Shown here one piece after another: positions 1 through 5,654 of a stretch of DNA of 6,798 bases. The translations under genes and the position numbers were made by a program. The notes beneath the pieces are model-generated. The model was not told where the DNA came from, ran no database searches, and saw only the letters and a program-made list of their open reading frames with translations. Where the stretch lies: the NCBI GenBank assembly GCA_029934775.1, contig JAOZLO010000154.1:1-6798 (forward strand). The letters run 5' to 3'. This DNA comes from Desulfocapsaceae bacterium. Lineage in GTDB: Bacteria > Desulfobacterota > Desulfobulbia > Desulfobulbales > Desulfocapsaceae. How positions within the stretch are numbered: position 1 is the stretch's first letter; each line of letters starts with the position of its first letter.

Positions 1-89
1 CGGTATTAGTTCACGCTCTTGAAAAAATCATGGGTGAAACCAGTGACTGCGGTGCACCCTGGAAGGCTGTCGAAGAAGACATTTTCTAG
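1..89 (+). CDS. C-terminal end of an unrecognised protein (5' truncated by window edge)
   Basis: Reading in frame from base 3 gives 28 codons without a stop, ending at TAG 87-89. The other two plus-strand frames hit stops at bases 7-9 and 26-28, so this is the only plus frame that can be coding here. The peptide ends ...GAPWKAVEEDIF and contains one cysteine (D-C-G), with a helix-like start (VLVHALEKIMGE). I do not recognise the family. The gene would run tail to tail with purM, leaving only 7 bp between the two stop codons. The evidence is an open frame of believable composition and gene-like spacing; at this length it could still be chance. The rest of the gene lies outside the window. Confidence 0.42.
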   Translation, partial: VLVHALEKIMGETSDCGAPWKAVEEDIF

Positions 90-96
90 ATGGCTC

Positions 97-1167
97 CTAA
101 ACCTTTCGCCTGTCTGATGTAATCTCTACCATGTTAGTTTCCCCTTCAGCAAGAGAAACGATTTCACCGATTGTAAACGCTTTTTCTCCCACTGCCTCAA
201 AGTGATGGCTTATGTCGTCAGCTTTGTCTTCATCTGTTATTACAAGAAGGCCAATGCCCATGTTGAACGTTCTATACATTTCTTCATGTGGTATTTCCCC
301 CATCTTCTCAAGAAAAGGGAAGATAGGGTGGGGACTCCATGCCTTGGAATCAATTACTGCCTTGCATCCTTTCGGAAGTATTCGGGGTATATTATCTATA
401 AAACCACCTCCGGTGTTATGTATCATTCCATTGAGAGGGTAGTTTTTCAGTACATTAAGCACAGATTGAACGTAAATTTTTGTGGGTCTGAGGAGCTCTT
501 CTCCCAGAGTACAGCCAAGCTCTTCAATGAACTGATCAACTGTCAAATTATGATCAGTAAAACATATTTTTCGCACCAGAGAGTAACCATTAGAGTGCAG
601 CCCGCTTGAACTCAAGCCTATTATTTTATCACCGGCACTGATATCTGAACCGTCAATTATTGCGTTTCTATCCACTATTCCTGTTACAAATCCAGCCAGG
701 TCATAATCATTGTTTTGATAGAGTCCGGGCATTTCAGCTGTTTCACCGCCGACAAGTGAACAGCTGGCTTGAATACAACCTTCAGCAATCCCTTTTATGA
801 TATCCTTAGCTCTTTTCAGATCCAATTTGCCCACTGCCAGGTAGTCCAGAAAAGTAAGAGGGGTGGCTCCACCTACAACAAGATCATTCACACACATGGC
901 CACCAGGTCTATACCTATAGTGTCATGTTTATTACAAAGGTGAGCGACAGCAAGTTTGGTTCCAACGCCATCAGTTGAATTAACGATGACAGGCGTTTCG
1001 TATTTATTGGTGTCTATCACTGTATGTGAAGAAAATCCACCAATTTCACCCAGAACACCTCGCTGTTGAGTAGAGTTGACAAGATCTTTTATTTCGTCCA
1101 CAAAAGCGTTTCCTTTATCAATATCAACTCCTGCCGCACTGTATCTGGACTGCTGTGGTTTGCTCAT
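97..1167 (-). CDS. purM: Phosphoribosylformylglycinamidine cyclo-ligase (AIR synthetase, PurM)
   Basis: This cytoplasmic enzyme performs the ATP-dependent ring closure of formylglycinamidine ribonucleotide (FGAM) to 5-aminoimidazole ribonucleotide (AIR), a step of de novo purine synthesis. The 356-residue product is full length for the family (about 345-355). Seen in the sequence: GVDIDKGN at 13-20, the nucleotide/metal loop STDGVGTKL at 64-72, GIDLVAMCVNDL at 85-96, the hallmark GGETAEMPGLY at 140-150, SSGLHSNGYSLVR at 187-199, and the C-terminal-domain motif EMYRTFNMGIGLLV at 296-309. Residues about 62-165 correspond to the AIRS N-domain and about 178-345 to the AIRS C-domain. The Gly-rich turn usually reading H-I/L-TGGG is HNTGGG here (250-255). 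The start is ATG at 1165-1167 with no clear Shine-Dalgarno, but the N-terminus aligns as expected. No purN follows; the downstream neighbour is convergent. Confidence 0.98.
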   Translation of the reverse strand: MSKPQQSRYSAAGVDIDKGNAFVDEIKDLVNSTQQRGVLGEIGGFSSHTVIDTNKYETPVIVNSTDGVGTKLAVAHLCNKHDTIGIDLVAMCVNDLVVGGATPLTFLDYLAVGKLDLKRAKDIIKGIAEGCIQASCSLVGGETAEMPGLYQNNDYDLAGFVTGIVDRNAIIDGSDISAGDKIIGLSSSGLHSNGYSLVRKICFTDHNLTVDQFIEELGCTLGEELLRPTKIYVQSVLNVLKNYPLNGMIHNTGGGFIDNIPRILPKGCKAVIDSKAWSPHPIFPFLEKMGEIPHEEMYRTFNMGIGLLVITDEDKADDISHHFEAVGEKAFTIGEIVSLAEGETNMVEITSDRRKV

Positions 1168-1209
1168 AATTTCAATAGTTTGAGTTTAACAGTTTTGTGT
1201 TATTTTACC

Positions 1210-1240
1210 AAACAGCACTCAATCTTCATGGGAGCTGTTT
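1210..1240. repeat. 7-bp inverted repeat (hairpin) upstream of purM
   Basis: AAACAGC (1210-1216) is the exact reverse complement of GCTGTTT (1234-1240), with a 17-nt loop. Relative to purM it lies about 43-73 bp before the start codon, so it would fall in the 5' leader or promoter of purM. It could be an operator or an RNA hairpin. No known purine-regulator box is recognised, and a 7-bp arm with a 17-nt loop can occur by chance. Confidence 0.3.
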
Positions 1241-1256
1241 AACTTTTCAGAAGGAA

Positions 1257-1274
1257 TATCACTTTTGTGTGATA
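1257..1274. repeat. 6-bp inverted repeat in the purM/DUF2065 divergent leader
   Basis: TATCAC (1257-1262) and GTGATA (1269-1274) are perfectly complementary around a 6-nt spacer (TTTTGT). The arm-6-arm layout is like a dimeric-regulator operator, and it sits upstream of both divergent genes (purM leftward, DUF2065 rightward). It does not match the CRP/FNR consensus in orientation (TGTGA-N6-TCACA), so no regulator is named. Another imperfect dyad, TTCAA-T-TTGAA at 1284-1294, follows at once. Confidence 0.25.
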
Positions 1275-1321
1275 GAAATAACTTTCAATTTGAAGTTGCC
1301 TTTGCTAAATCAGTCTGATCA

Positions 1322-1327
1322 TATAAT
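1322..1327 (+). promoter_or_regulatory. Candidate -10 box for the DUF2065 gene
   Basis: TATAAT at 1322-1327 is a perfect sigma-70 -10 hexamer in an AT-rich stretch about 95 bp before the DUF2065 start codon. No good -35 lies at 16-18 bp: TTGCCT (1296-1301) would need a 20-bp spacer and TTGCTA (1302-1307) a 14-bp spacer. There is no extended TG motif. It is offered as the best promoter-like signal in this leader, not as a firm promoter. Confidence 0.33.
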
Positions 1328-1345
1328 ATAAATACGAAACAAAAA

Positions 1346-1420
1346 ATGCAATGGTATTACTCGATACTACAGCACAATGATGGTCGTGGCCATTGTTTCA
1401 TCAATTTACTACATGAGTAA
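1346..1420 (+). CDS. Possible 24-codon upstream ORF (leader peptide?) before the DUF2065 gene
   Basis: ATG 1346-1348 opens 24 codons ending in TAA 1418-1420, two bases before the ATG of the DUF2065 gene at 1423 and in a different frame. The peptide begins MQWYYSILQHN and is rich in aromatic residues, His and Asn. No convincing ribosome binding site precedes it (only AAAC/AAAA), and it begins about 19 bp after the candidate -10 box. Its close end-to-start spacing would suit translational coupling or leader-peptide control. With no Shine-Dalgarno and no homologue recognised, chance is the simpler explanation. Confidence 0.15.
   Translation: MQWYYSILQHNDGRGHCFINLLHE
1374..1396. repeat. 6-bp inverted repeat just before the DUF2065 gene
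   Basis: ACAATG (1374-1379) is exactly complementary to CATTGT (1391-1396), leaving an 11-nt loop, and ends 26 bp before the DUF2065 start. A second upstream copy, CAATGG at 1349-1354, can also pair with CCATTG at 1390-1395. Two mutually exclusive hairpins are therefore possible in the transcript. No terminator-like U tract follows. Confidence 0.3.
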
Positions 1421-1422
1421 AA

Positions 1423-1623
1423 ATGAAATTATTATTTCTTCTTATAGGACTTATTTTAATTCTTGAAGGACTTCCTTACGTGGCTGCACCTGAGGGTATG
1501 CGCAACTGGCTCAAAAAACTGAGTGAAATGGACCCTGGCAAGCTACGCTCCATGGGATTAGTTGCCATGGCTATCGGGTTAGCAATATGCTTTGTCGCGC
1601 AGAAGACATCTCTTTTCAGCTAA
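1423..1623 (+). CDS. Small two-helix inner-membrane protein, DUF2065 (YjeT-like)
   Basis: The product is 66 residues, matching the usual 60-70 of the DUF2065/YjeT family; its biochemical function is not established. The sequence shows an N-terminal hydrophobic helix (about residues 3-22) containing the family's L-x-LEG-x-P pattern (ILEGLPYVAAPEG). A polar amphipathic linker follows (R27-R42, including MRNWLKKLSEMDPGKLR), then a second hydrophobic helix (about 43-60) and a short tail. Both ends and the loop are basic, consistent with an inner-membrane hairpin. The start is ATG 1423 with a weak GAG at 1415-1417. In E. coli yjeT lies next to hflKC/purA; here the neighbour is purM, divergent and 255 bp away. 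The gene ends 6 bp from the end of the convergent TPR-methyltransferase gene. Family assignment rests on length, topology and the LEG-P motif. Confidence 0.87.
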   Translation: MKLLFLLIGLILILEGLPYVAAPEGMRNWLKKLSEMDPGKLRSMGLVAMAIGLAICFVAQKTSLFS

Positions 1624-1629
1624 CGGCTG

Positions 1630-2835
1630 TCACTGTGATTTAACCATAAAATAGAGTGTTCCTGCTACCCATTCTGTTTTCTCTTTTCTGAGGTTCGTTT
1701 CTTTAATATCCAGACATCTCCAGCCGTGTCTGTCGGCTGTTTGGACAACGTATTGGCGAGCATGGGCAAATCTGCCGGTGGAGCAGAGATGAAAATCAGG
1801 CTGAGCACTGTTTTCTATTGAGAAACAAAAAAGAGCTCGTTCTGTTGTTGCAGAAGTAACTGCTTCGAAAACAGAACTCAGATCACCGACATAAGTTAAG
1901 AAATCTGCGGCGATAACCAGGTCATATTCGCCTTTTTTCTTTTTTAAAAATGAAGTTGCTTCTGCAACCGCCAGGATAGTATAGATATTTTTTGATTCTG
2001 CTTGTGCAATCATCTTTTCAGATATATCGATTCCTGTAATATGTTCACACTTTTTGTGAAATGCAACACCTGCCAAACCGGTTCCACAACCAAGATCAAT
2101 ACATTTGTAAAATGATTCAACTGAATGGTCTAGAGTATCTATATTTGCTCTGAGTTGTGCCGGCACTGTGTAATGAAGATCCTCAAGTAAATTTGTCTCA
2201 AACGTTTCTGAGTAGTGGTCAAAAACTTCTTTTACGTACTCAGATGGAATCTGGTCGACATGCTCCCCTGTTATGGCAGCAATCATATGCCTTGCCTGTT
2301 CATTTGAAGGTTCCAGGTTGAGGATATGTTTATATAGAATTATGGCATTATCTGTGTCACCGAGGAGATGATGGACATATGCCAGATTTTTGTTTGCCGG
2401 TAAATGATCCGGGTTAATCTCCAGAGCATGTTTATATACTGTAAGCGCTTTTCCAAACTCTTTGAGTTCTCTGTAGCAGTTGCCAAGAGTATAGAATCCA
2501 TCCGGGTCATCCGGACAGATCGTGGTGAATTCAGTAAAACTTGTTATTGCATCGTGAACCTTACTGAGTTTTTTCTGACAAAGCGCGTAGTTGAACAGTA
2601 TGTCAGGATCATGAAGCGCGTAACTTCGTGCTGTCGAATAATGGGTTAATGCTTTGTCAAAGTCTTCGGTTTCGTAATAGAGTAAACCTATACTATGGTG
2701 CAACAGGCTCGAGTCAGGAAGAAGTTCTAAAAGACTGATATATATCTTCTCTGCAGCACCAAAATCAGAAGCAGAGTGGAGATCACATGCTTTTGCAAAT
2801 TGGAGTTCGATATCTTTATGAAAGAAAGAAGCCAT
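1630..2835 (-). CDS. TPR-repeat/SAM-dependent methyltransferase fusion protein (COG4976-like)
   Basis: This is a 401-residue soluble protein with no signal peptide or membrane helix. Five consecutive 34-residue TPR units fill the N-terminal half, at about 9-42, 43-76, 77-110, 111-144 and 145-178; the fourth is close to consensus (YTLGNCYRELKEFGKALTVY). A linker helix follows (YVKEVFDHYSETFE, 200-213), typical of the entry to this class of methyltransferase domain. The Rossmann-fold domain carries SAM motif I DLGCGTG (247-253), an acidic residue closing strand 2 (GIDIS, D270), and motif IV-like YDLVIAADFLTYVGDL (304-319). It therefore probably transfers a methyl group from SAM, with the TPR part recruiting a protein partner or substrate. 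The substrate is unknown. The start ATG 2833-2835 lacks a clear Shine-Dalgarno. It is transcribed divergently from mgtE across a 129-bp spacer, and is convergent with the DUF2065 gene. Confidence 0.94.
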   Translation of the reverse strand: MASFFHKDIELQFAKACDLHSASDFGAAEKIYISLLELLPDSSLLHHSIGLLYYETEDFDKALTHYSTARSYALHDPDILFNYALCQKKLSKVHDAITSFTEFTTICPDDPDGFYTLGNCYRELKEFGKALTVYKHALEINPDHLPANKNLAYVHHLLGDTDNAIILYKHILNLEPSNEQARHMIAAITGEHVDQIPSEYVKEVFDHYSETFETNLLEDLHYTVPAQLRANIDTLDHSVESFYKCIDLGCGTGLAGVAFHKKCEHITGIDISEKMIAQAESKNIYTILAVAEATSFLKKKKGEYDLVIAADFLTYVGDLSSVFEAVTSATTERALFCFSIENSAQPDFHLCSTGRFAHARQYVVQTADRHGWRCLDIKETNLRKEKTEWVAGTLYFMVKSQ

Positions 2836-2867
2836 AATTGTGAAAAAAGAAAAATCTGATTGACCTT

Positions 2868-2901
2868 GATGATCATGCGATTGTAGAGTAGATGATCGTG
2901 C
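2868..2901. repeat. Pair of 11-bp direct repeats (candidate operator) in the mgtE divergent promoter
   Basis: GATGATCATGC (2868-2878) and GATGATCGTGC (2891-2901) match at 10 of 11 positions. They are spaced 23 bp start to start, a little over two helical turns. The first contains the perfect 8-bp palindrome ATGATCAT (2869-2876) and the second the near-palindrome ATGATCGT. They lie between two divergent genes and the second overlaps the spacer of the weak mgtE promoter candidate, a typical place for a repressor. I do not recognise the regulator. Confidence 0.4.
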
Positions 2902-2909
2902 AATATACC
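2881..2909 (+). promoter_or_regulatory. Weak candidate promoter for mgtE
   Basis: TTGTAG (2881-2886, 3/6 match to the -35 consensus), a 17-bp spacer and TATACC (2904-2909, 4/6 match to the -10) sit about 55 bp before the mgtE start codon. The match is poor and is supported mainly by position. I see no M-box Mg2+ riboswitch in the remaining leader, which is shorter than that element normally needs. Confidence 0.27.
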
Positions 2910-2929
2910 CATCTGAAAACTAAAAACAA
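2902..2929 (-). promoter_or_regulatory. Weak candidate promoter for the TPR-methyltransferase gene
   Basis: On the minus strand, TTGTTT (complement of 2924-2929), a 16-bp spacer and TATATT (complement of 2902-2907, 5/6 match to the -10) lie about 67 bp before the start codon. The -10 overlaps the -10 proposed for mgtE on the other strand, so the two promoters would compete for polymerase. Both 11-bp repeats would lie downstream of this -10 box. Confidence 0.3.
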
Positions 2930-2964
2930 ACAGTCTTTTAAGAAATTTCCTTCTCGGTGAAATT

Positions 2965-4347
2965 ATGGACAATAAAGGAAAAAAAGATCTCATTGGCAAT
3001 GAAGGTATGGTCATCCTTGACATGGTCAGAAGGTTAAACAGACGCGGAGCATCTGGGCATCTGACAAAGTTGATTGGAAAAACACATCCCGCAGATATGG
3101 CATGGGTTTTCCGGCATCTGACAGAAGCAGAAAGAACAGCAGTATTTGATATAATTGGCAAAAGCGATTCCGTCGGTGAGTTTTTAAGTGAACTGGATGA
3201 TTCATTTGTTATCGAACTGGTTAAACAGCTCAGTTTTCCATATATGGCGGAAATACTTTCCAGCATGTCACCTGATGATGCAGTTGATGTTCTTGAGATC
3301 CTTCCCGAGGAACTGGCCGATGGCATCAGGGAACAGATGGGGAAAAAAGACAGGGAGGAAGTCGACGAACTGTTGCAGTATCATCCGGAATCGGCCGGTG
3401 GAATAATGTCACCTGATTTCATGTTCCTGGATGAAGAATTAACGACCGGTGAGGCGATAAAACTCATCCAAAAGCGAAGTGAAGAAAAGGAGATGGTATT
3501 CTATCTCTACATAACGCATGGAGAGCGTAAACTTGCCGGTGTTATCTCACTCAGGGAACTCCTGATGCATCCGGCAGAGCGTGAACTCAAAAAAATAATG
3601 AACCCAAATGTTATTTCTGTCACCACAGACACGGATCAGGGTGAGGTTGCCCATGTCGTTTCCCAGTATAATATACTCGCGGTACCCGTTGTCGATTCCA
3701 ACTATCATCTTGTCGGAATTGTCACAGTAGATGATATTATTGATGTCATTCGGGAGGAGGCTACCGAGGAATTTCTACAGATGGCTGGTGCTGGAAAGGA
3801 CAGAGAAATTCTTCTCAAATCTACCAGGGAAAGTGCCTTTATTCGTGCCCCATGGCTTTTTGCCTCATGGATCGGTGGCGTCATGGCAATGTTTATAATT
3901 GGAGCATTTGAACATGAACTTAAGCAGGTCATTGCTTTAGCATCGTTTATTCCAGTGGTAATCGGCATGGGAGGCAACATTGCGACACAGAGTTCAACGA
4001 TTGTTGTAAGAGGAATTGCGACTGGCAGGGTAAATATGCATGAATCCTACAGGGTAGTTTTCAAAGAGATGCGTGTTGGTCTGATTCTGGGTCTGATTTA
4101 TGGCCTGTTTCTAGGCCTTGTCGCCTATTTCGGTTTTGCAGATCCTCCTTTACTCGGTGCAGTAGTGGGGATATCCATTTTTTTCTGTATGATTATGTCC
4201 GCCACACTCGGCACAATCATTCCACTTATATTTAAACGTTTTGATATTGATGCAGCCATTGCCACCGGTCCCTTTGTCACCACTTCTATCGATATTCTCG
4301 GTGTTTTAATGTATTTTTGGGTTGCCAAACTGTTCCTTCATCTCTAG
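2965..4347 (+). CDS. mgtE: Magnesium transporter/channel MgtE
   Basis: MgtE forms a homodimeric inner-membrane Mg2+ channel (also passing Co2+ in some species) gated by Mg2+ bound to its cytoplasmic domains. The 460-residue product is full length for the family (about 450). Domains in order: MgtE_N superhelical domain at about 35-138; the family motif HPESAGGIM at 140-148; CBS1 at about 145-200 and CBS2 at about 207-265 (ILAVPVVDSNYHLVGIVTVDDIIDVI); the plug-helix region at about 266-288; then five membrane helices at about 295-315, 322-348, 368-390, 395-423 and 430-457. The pore signature P-x4-GMGGN-x2-TQ is present at 330-342, and the TM5 acidic residue in TSIDILG (D443) corresponds to the pore aspartate known in Thermus MgtE. 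The start ATG has a weak GGTGA 4 nt upstream. A Deg-type protease gene follows after 45 bp with no terminator, suggesting an operon. Confidence 0.98.
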   Translation: MDNKGKKDLIGNEGMVILDMVRRLNRRGASGHLTKLIGKTHPADMAWVFRHLTEAERTAVFDIIGKSDSVGEFLSELDDSFVIELVKQLSFPYMAEILSSMSPDDAVDVLEILPEELADGIREQMGKKDREEVDELLQYHPESAGGIMSPDFMFLDEELTTGEAIKLIQKRSEEKEMVFYLYITHGERKLAGVISLRELLMHPAERELKKIMNPNVISVTTDTDQGEVAHVVSQYNILAVPVVDSNYHLVGIVTVDDIIDVIREEATEEFLQMAGAGKDREILLKSTRESAFIRAPWLFASWIGGVMAMFIIGAFEHELKQVIALASFIPVVIGMGGNIATQSSTIVVRGIATGRVNMHESYRVVFKEMRVGLILGLIYGLFLGLVAYFGFADPPLLGAVVGISIFFCMIMSATLGTIIPLIFKRFDIDAAIATGPFVTTSIDILGVLMYFWVAKLFLHL

Positions 4348-4392
4348 TTTATTCTCAATTAATATCATTTAAAACCAGTTTAATGAGAAAAA

Positions 4393-5484
4393 ATGAAGGG
4401 CTCTCGTCTCGCACTTATAGTTTTAATCTGTCTGGGAATATGGGTTGCTGTTAATCCTCTTGAGAATTATTTTCAAGGGATAGATGCGGAGCCGCGTGCT
4501 GTTACAGCCCGGGGCAATCTGGCCCAGGATGAACTCAATACCATTGACATATTTCGGAGTAATTCTCCATCCGTTGTATATATAACGAGCATTGCACTGA
4601 GAAGAAGGCTTTTCTCATTAAATGCGGTAGAGATACCCCAGGGTACAGGTTCCGGTTTTGTCTGGGATACTAAAGGAAGTATTGTCACTAATTATCATGT
4701 GATCAGTGATGCAAATCGCATCCAGGTAACGATGGCAGATGACTCAACCTGGAGAGCCAGTCTTGTCGGTGCGTCTCCAGACAAAGACATAGCTGTTCTG
4801 AGGATTAATGCGCCCGCTAATTTATTAAGACCAATTGCTATTGGTAATTCTGATGATCTTCTAGTTGGGCAGAAAGTGTTTGCCATAGGTAATCCCTTTG
4901 GTCTTGATCAGACGATCACTACAGGCATTATCTCGGCGCTTGGTCGTGAAATAAAAGCAATCACCGGTCGAATAATCCAAGGTATGATACAAACTGATGC
5001 TGCGATTAATCCAGGGAATTCAGGAGGTCCTCTGCTTGACAGCGCAGGCAGACTGATTGGTGTTAATACTGCAATTTACAGTCCTTCCGGTGCATATGCC
5101 GGTATCGGCTTTGCCGTACCTGTTGATACTGTGAACAGAACCGTACCACAGATAATACGGCATGGGCATGTTATAAAACCAGGTATAGGCGCCACACTTG
5201 CTGACGAGAGACTTGCCCGGAGGCTGGGAATTAATGGTATTTTAATTCTCAGTGTCGAGCGAAACAGCCCAGCTGAGAAGGCGGGTTTAAAACCCACAAC
5301 ACAGTACAGGGGGGAGGTGATCCTGGGGGACATCATTACCGCTGTTAACGATATTAAAGTAAGCTCATATGATGAGTTGAGAACAGAATTGGAACAGTTT
5401 GGTGTCGGGGTGGAAGTTATTCTTACTATCCTTCGGTCTGACAGCAGGTATGATGTCAGAGTCCGGTTGGCAGCGATTAATTAG
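4393..5484 (+). CDS. Membrane-anchored HtrA/Deg-family serine protease with one PDZ domain (Deg1/DegS-like)
   Basis: This is a trypsin-fold protease expected in the periplasm, tethered by an uncleaved N-terminal helix (about residues 5-20, LALIVLICLGIWVAV), where it would act on misfolded or signalling proteins as a trimer or larger assembly. The 363-residue product has the catalytic triad in family context: H102 (TNYHVIS), D132 (DKDIAVL) and S210 (NPGNSGGPL), plus the oxyanion-side motif QTDAAINPGN. A single PDZ domain runs from about 262 to 358 (GILILSV, SPAEKAGL, LGDIITAVNDIKV). The short LA loop (VEIPQGTGSGFVWD) and the insert before LGDII in the PDZ recall chloroplast Deg1/cyanobacterial Hho proteins more than E. 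coli DegP. Such proteins are sometimes mislabelled '2-alkenal reductase'. The start is ATG 4393 with a weak GAGA upstream. It probably shares a transcript with mgtE (45-bp gap). DegS-like sigma-E signalling is possible but not shown. Confidence 0.96.
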   Translation: MKGSRLALIVLICLGIWVAVNPLENYFQGIDAEPRAVTARGNLAQDELNTIDIFRSNSPSVVYITSIALRRRLFSLNAVEIPQGTGSGFVWDTKGSIVTNYHVISDANRIQVTMADDSTWRASLVGASPDKDIAVLRINAPANLLRPIAIGNSDDLLVGQKVFAIGNPFGLDQTITTGIISALGREIKAITGRIIQGMIQTDAAINPGNSGGPLLDSAGRLIGVNTAIYSPSGAYAGIGFAVPVDTVNRTVPQIIRHGHVIKPGIGATLADERLARRLGINGILILSVERNSPAEKAGLKPTTQYRGEVILGDIITAVNDIKVSSYDELRTELEQFGVGVEVILTILRSDSRYDVRVRLAAIN

Positions 5485-5543
5485 TACATGATGCTCTGCG
5501 GGCAGGCTTAAGGCTAACAATCTCGTGTCTGTCTTTTGCCGGT

Positions 5544-5560
5544 GGAAAACTGTGTTTTCC
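5544..5560. terminator. Stem-loop in the convergent gap, possible bidirectional terminator
   Basis: GGAAAAC (5544-5550) and GTTTTCC (5554-5560) form a perfect 7-bp stem with a 3-nt loop (TGT), extendable by one T-G pair. It lies 59 bp after the protease stop and 94 bp after the minus-strand CNNM gene stop, where transcripts from both sides must end. There is no run of Ts directly after it on either strand, so it is at best a weak intrinsic terminator. The rest of the 170-bp gap (5485-5654) shows no gene. Confidence 0.4.
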
Positions 5561-5654
5561 GAAATTTAACTTATGCAATGTTATAACCGGGTACTACTGA
5601 TCTCAGTTATGGTAAACATTCTTTTCGGCAGCGGTTCAACTTCGTCTTCGATAT

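Noticed and set aside
51..58. Perfect 8-bp palindrome GGTGCACC near the end of the left-edge gene, as a terminator or operator
   Set aside because: It is inside coding sequence, has no loop space or T tract, and 8-bp palindromes are common by chance.
29..85. Minus-strand mini-ORF downstream of purM starting ATG at the complement of 83-85
   Set aside because: It would code only 18 residues before TGA, has no family, and conflicts with the more plausible plus-strand C-terminus.
202..609. Plus-strand open frame of 135 codons opposite purM
   Set aside because: It lies fully antisense to the highly conserved purM coding region, has no domain pattern and no ribosome binding site, and is a shadow of purM codon bias.
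2836..2964. M-box (Mg2+) riboswitch upstream of mgtE
   Set aside because: The whole divergent spacer is only 129 bp and must also hold promoters; I see none of the multi-helix architecture, so MgtE seems to be controlled otherwise here.
2727..3326. Minus-strand open frame of 199 codons spanning the mgtE start and the end of the divergent gene
   Set aside because: It overlaps both mgtE and the N-terminal coding region of the TPR-methyltransferase, is Ser/Arg-rich low-complexity in translation, and has no recognisable family.
5076..5336. Minus-strand open frame of 86 codons within the protease gene
   Set aside because: It is antisense to the conserved protease/PDZ region and has no independent signal of coding.
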